Positions 4,611-6,419 of a DNA stretch of 6,419 bases are shown here, piece after piece; the first letter of the stretch is position 1, and the number at the start of each line of letters is the position of its first letter. The stretch spans positions 1-6,419 of the forward strand of contig CAAEDC010000062.1 in assembly GCA_900754495.1 (NCBI GenBank), read 5' to 3'. Source of the stretch: Eggerthellaceae bacterium (lineage in GTDB: Bacteria > Actinomycetota > Coriobacteriia > Coriobacteriales > Eggerthellaceae). The translations under genes and the position numbers were made by a program. Under the pieces are notes generated by a model, which was given only the letters and a program-made list of their open reading frames with translations, did no database searches and was not told the origin of the DNA.

Positions 4611-6059
4611 CTAGCGAACGCACCCCATGAACCTAAGGACGCTTTTGCTGGATCCGGGCGCCCGCAGGTCGACCTTCTCGCAGCCGTCTCGCCCCACCAT
4701 CAGAGCCGAAGTGCAGACCTTGAACAGGAACTCAAGGTCATGGGTGATGACGGCCACGGGACGGCCTTTGGCAAGCTCCTCGATGAGCCCGGCAATCCTC
4801 GCCATGTGCATGAAGTCGAGTCCCGATGTCGGCTCATCCAGAACGACAATCTCCTTGCTGCTCAGAAAGGCGCAAGCCAGCGCCAAACGCTGCTTCTGGC
4901 CTCCTGATAGGTTTTGCGGATGCTCGGTCCTCTTGTCCCATAGGTCGATGGCCTTGACGATACGCGCCACCTCGTTGAGACGGTTGTCGTCGATGCTTTT
5001 CTGGTCGGTCAGGATTTCGTTTTCCACCGTGTCGAAGAACAATTGGTAATCGACGTCTTGCATCATGTAGTACGATCGGCGAAGCCTCTGCCGAGGCCGA
5101 ACTCCCCACGAGAAGGCCTGTCGACCGCCCGCAAGGCCGCACATCGCCCGGGCGAGCGTGCTCTTTCCGACTCCGTTTGCCCCAAGGACGCCCATAACCT
5201 CGCCCTCTCGCAAAGAGAGCGTCAAGGGCCCGATCAGGGCTCGCCCGCCTGCGGAGACCGAAACGCCTTTCATTGAAGCGACCTCCGCCCCGAGCTGACG
5301 GTGGTTTTCCGGGTTCAGGCCGTGTAGATCGAGCGCGCGAAGTCCATAGCGCGCGCAATCCTCCGCGCGAAGCCGACCCGCTGCGAACGAATCGACGATT
5401 TGGCCGCCCGCCATGACGTGGAGCCTGTCGTAGAGATCCGCCAGAAAGTAAAGCCTGTGCTCGGCGATGACGACGGTCTTGCCGAGGGCCTTCAAATCGG
5501 CGAGGATTCGGCGAAAGTCCTCTATCCCTTCGTGGTCGAGGCTGGCGGACGGCTCGTCGAAGAAAATCACCTGGGTGTCGTAGACGAGCGTCGAGGCTAT
5601 GGCGACGCGCTGCTTCTCTCCTCCCGAGAGGCCTATGAGGTCCTTGCCCGCCAGATGCGCGATTTTCATGCTCTCGAAAGCCGACTCGACCCTTTCGATC
5701 AGCTCCTCGCGAGGCATGCCCAGATTCTCGCCGACGAGGGCCACCTCGTCGGCCGCCTTGCGGGTGAAGAACTGATCGGTCGGATTCTGGAACACGTTGC
5801 CGATCGTGCGGGCGAGCTCGCCGGAGGAGAACTCTCCCAGGCTTTTCCCGAGAAGCTCGATTCTCCCATCGAGCTCGCCTTCGTACTGATCGGGAATCAA
5901 ACCGTTCATGGCGCGCAGGAGAGTGGTCTTCCCGCACCCGGAGTTGCCGGTGAGTACGACGAGCTCGCCGCGCTCCACCGAAAACCGCACGTTCTTCAAT
6001 GCCGCGAGATCTTCTCCCTTGTATGAGAAAGACCGAATGTCGACGTCAATCACATCCAT
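4611..6059 (-). CDS. ECF transporter ATPase with two fused ABC domains
   Basis: This is the ATP-hydrolysing part of an energy-coupling-factor importer for a vitamin, cofactor or metal, acting at the inner face of the membrane. The 482 residues contain two complete ABC domains. The first has Walker A GNSGCGKT (38-45), Q-loop Gln91, signature LSGGEKQR (144-151), Walker B VIFFDEP (164-170) and switch His201. The second has Walker A GANGVGKS (293-300), Q-loop Gln334, signature LSGGQKQR (384-391), Walker B VVLDEP (405-410) and switch His440. All catalytic residues are present in both halves, so both sites should be active, as in fused EcfA-A' proteins of the YkoD type. The ATG (6057-6059) overlaps the end of the upstream ecfT-like gene, indicating coupled translation. 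The S component that sets specificity is not visible, so the substrate is unknown; the nearby metal regulator makes a metal or metal-containing cofactor possible. Confidence 0.92.
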   Translation of the reverse strand: MDVIDVDIRSFSYKGEDLAALKNVRFSVERGELVVLTGNSGCGKTTLLRAMNGLIPDQYEGELDGRIELLGKSLGEFSSGELARTIGNVFQNPTDQFFTRKAADEVALVGENLGMPREELIERVESAFESMKIAHLAGKDLIGLSGGEKQRVAIASTLVYDTQVIFFDEPSASLDHEGIEDFRRILADLKALGKTVVIAEHRLYFLADLYDRLHVMAGGQIVDSFAAGRLRAEDCARYGLRALDLHGLNPENHRQLGAEVASMKGVSVSAGGRALIGPLTLSLREGEVMGVLGANGVGKSTLARAMCGLAGGRQAFSWGVRPRQRLRRSYYMMQDVDYQLFFDTVENEILTDQKSIDDNRLNEVARIVKAIDLWDKRTEHPQNLSGGQKQRLALACAFLSSKEIVVLDEPTSGLDFMHMARIAGLIEELAKGRPVAVITHDLEFLFKVCTSALMVGRDGCEKVDLRAPGSSKSVLRFMGCVR

Positions 6060-6419
6060 ACCGCGACCCCCAAAAGAACGACTCCGACGCCCAAGGCGGC
6101 TCCGTCAAGCAGACCGAAGGAGAGACTTCGGTAGCTCGTCTTTTCGCAATTCGCTTCGATTCCTTTCGAAATCACGGAGGAGACGAGCGTCTCGCTCACG
6201 TGCAGGCACTTGTACACAAGGGGAACGAAGTAGAGCTCGAAGGCGTGCACGGGACGAAGCGGGCTCGGGCGCAGCCCGCGAACCCGCATCCCGCGCTTTA
6301 TCTCCTTCACGCGATCGCCCATCTCGTCGAGGAAGCGCAACCCTATGACTGCGCCGACTGCGGCTCTGTTCGGAACGTGCAGCTTGCGCATGCTCGCCAG
6401 AAGCTTCGAGGAGCTCGTC
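6050..6419 (-). CDS. EcfT/CbiQ-type transmembrane component, 3' part, continues beyond window
   Basis: This is the C-terminal ~123 residues of the membrane scaffold of an ECF importer, which links the ATPases to the substrate-binding subunit. The frame is open to the right edge, so the start and most of the membrane helices are outside; an internal Met at 6389-6391 is not the start. The segment SSSKLLASMRKLHVPNRAAV followed by GLRFLDEMGDRVKEIKRGMR matches the cytoplasmic coupling helices of the family, and MRVRGL is the second Ala/Met-Arg-x-x-Arg-Gly-type motif that contacts the ATPase groove. The last 20 residues (LLDGAALGVGVVLLGVAVWM) are a final membrane helix. The TGA at 6050-6052 lies inside the ATPase gene start. 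Full-length relatives have about 230-280 residues. Confidence 0.87.
   Translation of the reverse strand, partial: TSSSKLLASMRKLHVPNRAAVGAVIGLRFLDEMGDRVKEIKRGMRVRGLRPSPLRPVHAFELYFVPLVYKCLHVSETLVSSVISKGIEANCEKTSYRSLSFGLLDGAALGVGVVLLGVAVWM

Noticed and set aside
4834..5937. Long alternative minus-strand frame inside the fused ABC ATPase gene
   Set aside because: It lies wholly within a gene with all ABC motifs intact, and its Arg-rich low-complexity translation is typical of a shadow frame.
5400..6026. Plus-strand open frame opposite the ATPase gene
   Set aside because: It is antisense to the conserved first ABC domain and lacks any recognisable domain or ribosome site.
1..6419. CRISPR array, rRNA or toxin-antitoxin genes
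   Set aside because: No regularly spaced short repeats, no rRNA-like segments and no small paired genes of those families were seen.

Overview
The window is GC-rich, with one stretch of lower GC at its left end (about 1-160). Every gene I can support lies on the minus strand, so transcription runs right to left. GC-rich codon use, a Tn1549/Tn916-like conjugation module of the type common in gut anaerobes, and an energy-coupling-factor (ECF) transporter next to a small DtxR-type regulator together suggest a high-GC gut actinobacterium such as a Coriobacteriia/Eggerthellaceae member. That placement is inference; no rRNA or housekeeping gene is present to confirm it.

Right part (about 3870-6419), probably host chromosome: the 3' part of an ecfT-like transmembrane gene overlaps a 482-residue protein carrying two complete ABC ATPase domains. 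Together they form the energising part of an ECF importer; the substrate-binding S component is not visible. Downstream are a frameshifted remnant of a DtxR-type regulator 3' end and then an intact 138-residue DtxR/MntR-type metal-responsive regulator. The remnant and the end of the intact gene are a direct repeat of about 146 bp that continues past the stop codons.

Middle (3482-3927): 446 bp without a convincing gene. It holds two hairpins, one of them a good minus-strand terminator, and a weak promoter candidate. The border between chromosome and integrated element probably lies here.

Left part (about 162-3481), an integrative and conjugative element (ICE): reading in the direction of transcription there are two small excisionase-like helix-turn-helix proteins, a winged-helix replication-initiator-like protein, a DnaC/DnaI-type helicase loader, a conserved but unrecognised 172-residue protein followed by a strong terminator, a palindrome, a PcfB/DUF3801-type relaxosome accessory gene, and the start of the VirD4/TcpA-type coupling protein. 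The first four supply excision control and element replication; the last two start the DNA-transfer operon.

The coupling-protein gene is broken after about 92 codons. At the break a lower-GC sequence begins, and within 60 bp it starts a large serine recombinase of the TnpX/TndX family that runs off the left edge. The main biological point of the window is therefore a nested insertion: a serine-recombinase element has entered the conjugation gene of a resident ICE, at a GA dinucleotide, and has probably disabled its self-transfer.
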